The translations under genes were made by a program, and so were the position numbers. From the NCBI GenBank assembly GCA_003344405.1, contig NOWV01000053.1:310001-374000 (forward strand): a DNA stretch of 64,000 nucleotides, written 5' to 3'. The notes beneath the pieces were generated by a model, which searched no databases, had not been told where the DNA came from, and was given only the letters and a program-made list of their open reading frames with translations. Of this stretch, positions 60,797 to 64,000 are shown one piece after another. The first letter of the stretch is position 1, and every line of letters starts with the position of its first letter. The stretch comes from Trichoplax sp. H2 (taxonomy: Eukaryota > Placozoa > Uniplacotomia > Trichoplacea).

Positions 60797-63484
60797 CTAA
60801 TAAAATCCTGGAAGTATCCTCCATGGTACTATTTGACAGTAGTGCAACCAATCATCACCATACTTGCGATGACAATGTTTCCAATCCTCACGTTCTCGAT
60901 CCAGCAAGAGAAGCAGCAATAAAATGAAATAGGAATAAGGGAGAATGTGATTGAAGCCTATGTTAAATACGCATCAGAATAAATTTAGTTCATTAGGATA
61001 ATATTTAAGAAAATGCAGTTAGAAACTGAACTTAGTCAATGTACTAGCGCTTATAATATTATAAAACTGTTGGTATTTACCGCATAGAAGACACCATGAT
61101 AAAGCCATGATCAAATCTCCGAGGTAGTTGGGATGATGACAAACACCCCATAACCCTGAGACGATGAGTTTCTTACCGGACGATGTCTCAATTGTTTCAA
61201 GATCTATATAAACGGTAGCAAAAATAAGGCTACTAATTAGGAGCATGAAGAGCATTGTATTTTTATGTAAGAAATTTTAAGTACTTTTGCAACAGACTAG
61301 GGTAATTAGCAACATGTCTATATAAAATTAGTCAGATGTTAGTTCTATATGGATGGAATCATCACGTTGAAGCTTGATTAGATTCAATCATTAATTATAC
61401 AATCTATCAAGTAAACTATTCAATCCTAAAATGAAAAAGATGAGGTTTGTGGGCATAGAGTAGTGCAATTGCGTTATTCTATTACCTTTTACTTCAACAC
61501 AATTAGGATCCATTCGTAGCTGATGTTTAGTGTTATTCGCAGATCGATAAATAACGTATCCAACCGCTACAATCATCAAGTTATTTCAAATAGCAATTAT
61601 GGAAATCATGAGTTGTTTAGAACGATTTTTATGGAAATCAGTTTCAATTTCATAAGTAATGGAGATATTTACCATTTAGAGCGACAATACCCCCATAGCA
61701 ATACCATGACAAGTGCTTAGGACTATTTTTAATCAAATATTGGCTTTGTAGAGTGTACGAAAATGGAACCCAAACATTAAATGCGAAAATGATGATGTAC
61801 CCAAATCCAACATTAGCTGTGTCCATTCCGGTTAAAAAGTTATCCTACAGAATTACATTAATTTCCTCACTATGTATGCATCCAATATGAGTAGAACTAC
61901 AATTACGTTTGCCTATCAGTTTACGCTATATTGCTATAATTGCTATATTTCACTACTATCAATTTACTATTGGACTTATTAGCTTATTGAAATAACATCA
62001 TTATCCATTGTAATTTTGTTTACATGGCTAATCTAAACTAACAATCAACTGTGAGAGTAATCGGAAAATCTTACCTCCCACCATAAACCATCAGCAACAT
62101 AACAAAAGTGGAAAATACAGATTAATACCATGGGAGTGCTTAATGTCATATTATTCTCTTTCAGATGCACAGAAAGCAAACAAAAGTCTATGATAACCTA
62201 AATGGTACGGTATCGTGAGAAATACATGTAAGTTAACGTTGCCAACGCAAGATTATTGTCAATGAAGTTCTTTACCCATCCGATAAGGCCAGGGCGAGTC
62301 ATGAAGAAAAACTTGAGATCAAGATCGCCAATACGTGGATTTAATTGGCCGCCCATAAAGAAATCATACAACCAGGAGCCTAAAGATGAATTTAATATAC
62401 TACAATTTAATACAGTAAATAGCATCATTATGTAATTACAGAATCGGAGTTATTACCAGAAGGTGGGTCAGTGCCTTCCACTCTGGCTTTAATAACGGCA
62501 AATATACAGAGTGCCAAGGAGAATGCTACAGATGCAGTTCCAAGTTGAAGAAGTTTCCCAGCTATTAATTCCACTGAAAATTTCTGATAGCAACACAAGT
62601 ACATAAACCCGCAAATGCTAACGATAAAAGCAAAGAAACCTACAAAAAATAACGCACCAAATTATTATTAAAAATTAACGATTATCTTGGTAAAGGATTA
62701 CTCGACTACTTGCTAGCAATACGACAATGGTATATTTGAATGAATAAAGTTACACTATCACACCTGCAAGACATGCAAAATACTTACCATTGGCGCGATA
62801 TTTTAAGCGGGTACCATCACGTAAAGGCAAGCCTTCAACAACCTATATGCAAAAACACCATACAGAAGTATACATTTAAGTCATGATTATATTTGATGTT
62901 TATCAATATCCTATTCTTTGACTAGTTTAAATACTGTATAATTGTACATAAATTGCATTTACCCTGCCGATTGGTAGTAAAGCCAATCCTGCCTGGAAAG
63001 AAATCCATACTACAACCATGTAGAATGCTTGCCAATCCCATAATTGTTGACATGTAGGCCAACGCTTTGGCCATCTTAAAGCCCAATTAAAATTATCCCC
63101 ATCACTGCGTGGTATCCAGTTGAGTAAAAATGGAACAACTTCCATGACGAAAAGTGCCATAAATAGGCCAATTATCTCTCCCCAGCCATGATAGGTGGAA
63201 GTCGGTGTTGGACTGGGTGCTGATATTGTAGTGGATGCAGGGGCCGGTTGAGAGCTTCTAGATGAACTTTCCTTTTTGGTCGCTGATTCAGAAACTTTAG
63301 TAGAAAGTGGAGTTTCTGCAACAACTGCTACTTCTAATTCTTTAGCAATGCTTTTCGACGCTTTACGATTCGTACTTCTTCTAACGTTTCCTCGTGCTGG
63401 TGAACGAGAGCGTGAGCGTGAGCGAGAACGTGACGGTGATCGGCCAGCTTGTTTGCGTGGTGTTCGTGATCGACCTTGTGGGGT
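60797..63484 (-). CDS. LBR: Lamin B receptor-like protein with RS-rich N-terminus (5' end not found)
   Basis: Minus-strand exons: 62963-63484, 62788-62842, 62457-62639, 62276-62379, 62075-62197, 61673-61844, 61486-61566, 61081-61203, 60797-60957 (stop 60797-60799). About 507 codons lie in the window. The first visible exon starts with [20 protein letters not shown] and further Arg-Ser repeats, then a Ser/Pro/Thr-rich linker, then hydrophobic segments homologous to the sterol reductase domain ([44 protein letters not shown]). In vertebrate LBR a Tudor plus RS region binds chromatin and lamin at the inner nuclear membrane. A Tudor exon would lie upstream (beyond 63486) and was not found here. 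Catalytic-region motifs are altered: [17 protein letters not shown] and [11 protein letters not shown]. It is probably specialised for nuclear-envelope tethering. Confidence 0.9.
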
Positions 63485-63486
63485 CT

Positions 63487-64000
63487 ATTTTGGTTATTAA
63501 CAAATGATATTAGTAACATCGCCTAAACTAGCCCTATCATCATCATGAATGAAAATTTTGCATATTTTCGGCACTAAGTTAACAATATTGCTATCATTAC
63601 AATAAAATATTTCATCATGTACACTGTACAGTACTTTTATCTGCAAGAGATACGAGTAAATTACGACATAATCAAAATTTGATTAGAGTGGGGAAGATCT
63701 CGAACAATGAAAGAAATTACCAACATTGAAAAAAAAAAGTTTCTATTAGATAGGCCCTATATTTGTATCTAGTATGTAGAGCTTAACTACGTCTACAGTC
63801 CGAATTGAAATATGCATAGTGGGGATTGGTAGTTTTTGTGCTATGGGTGTTTTAAATGATCTAGTGAACAATTTTACACATTCAAATTGTATACAGCACT
63901 GTACTGTATTGCATTAGAACTAATTTACAAGTAAACAACCGATGCCGATAACAGAACGTTTACATAATTCTTGTCTGACGTCAATAACGTTGACAGTGGA
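63487..64000. other. Upstream intron or 5' flank of the LBR-like gene
   Basis: AT-rich sequence upstream of the RS-coding exon, whose acceptor (CTATTTTG on the plus strand) sits at 63485. No Tudor-domain exon was recognised before the window ends. A GTACACTGTACAGTAC palindrome lies near 63618-63633. Confidence 0.5.

Noticed and set aside
60622-60927. 101-codon plus-strand frame
   Set aside because: It overlaps the last exon of the LBR-like gene on the other strand, which has clear homology.

Overview
This window is nuclear DNA of an animal. It is AT-rich, and every recognised gene is split into many small exons with GT/AG introns. The gene set is metazoan: an ACF1/BAZ1A chromatin subunit, a Janus-kinase-type tandem kinase, an ERG-type K+ channel, and LBR/TM7SF2 sterol-reductase paralogues. 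Compact genes, short introns and divergent proteins suggest an early-branching animal, most likely a placozoan (Trichoplax/Hoilungia type). That is an inference from style and gene content; no database was consulted. All exon models were built by hand from splice signals, reading phase and remembered family sequences.

Layout. 1-3331 (+): C-terminal two thirds of BAZ1A/ACF1. 5274-6951 (-): IGBP1/TAP42 (alpha4). 6444-10248: the IGBP1 first exon and its upstream region appear three times, separated by two 20-N gaps; this looks like haplotype contigs placed in series. 10478-13433 (+): PSMA3, head-to-head with IGBP1. 15024-17464 (+): ATG3, preceded by a tandem duplicate of its own 5' end. 21404-34602 (+): a 26-exon gene with the FERM-SH2-pseudokinase-kinase order of a Janus kinase. 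34603-43039: an 8.4-kb stretch without recognisable genes but with tandem repeats. 43040-52517 (+): a 10-exon ERG-type KCNH channel with a 5-kb first intron. 52518-56533: satellite-like and GTAC-palindrome repeats. 56577-59191 (+) and 60797-63484 (-): two convergent C14-sterol-reductase-family genes with the same intron positions. The first resembles TM7SF2; the second is LBR-like, with an RS-rich N-terminal region and eroded reductase motifs.

The genes do not form an operon-like unit. The proteostasis genes (IGBP1, PSMA3, ATG3) lie together, and IGBP1/PSMA3 probably share a bidirectional promoter region. The most notable content is the JAK-type gene, whose exon phases join into one frame of about 1088 codons. 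It has several unusual features: the SH2 FLVR-type Arg is replaced by Gln, the kinase domain has no visible glycine loop, and the paired activation-loop tyrosines are absent. The second highlight is the mirrored LBR/TM7SF2 pair, which looks like a duplication followed by division of labour.

Limits: UTRs and first noncoding exons were not mapped, exon ends may be off by a few bases where splice sites are ambiguous, and aa positions are hand counts.
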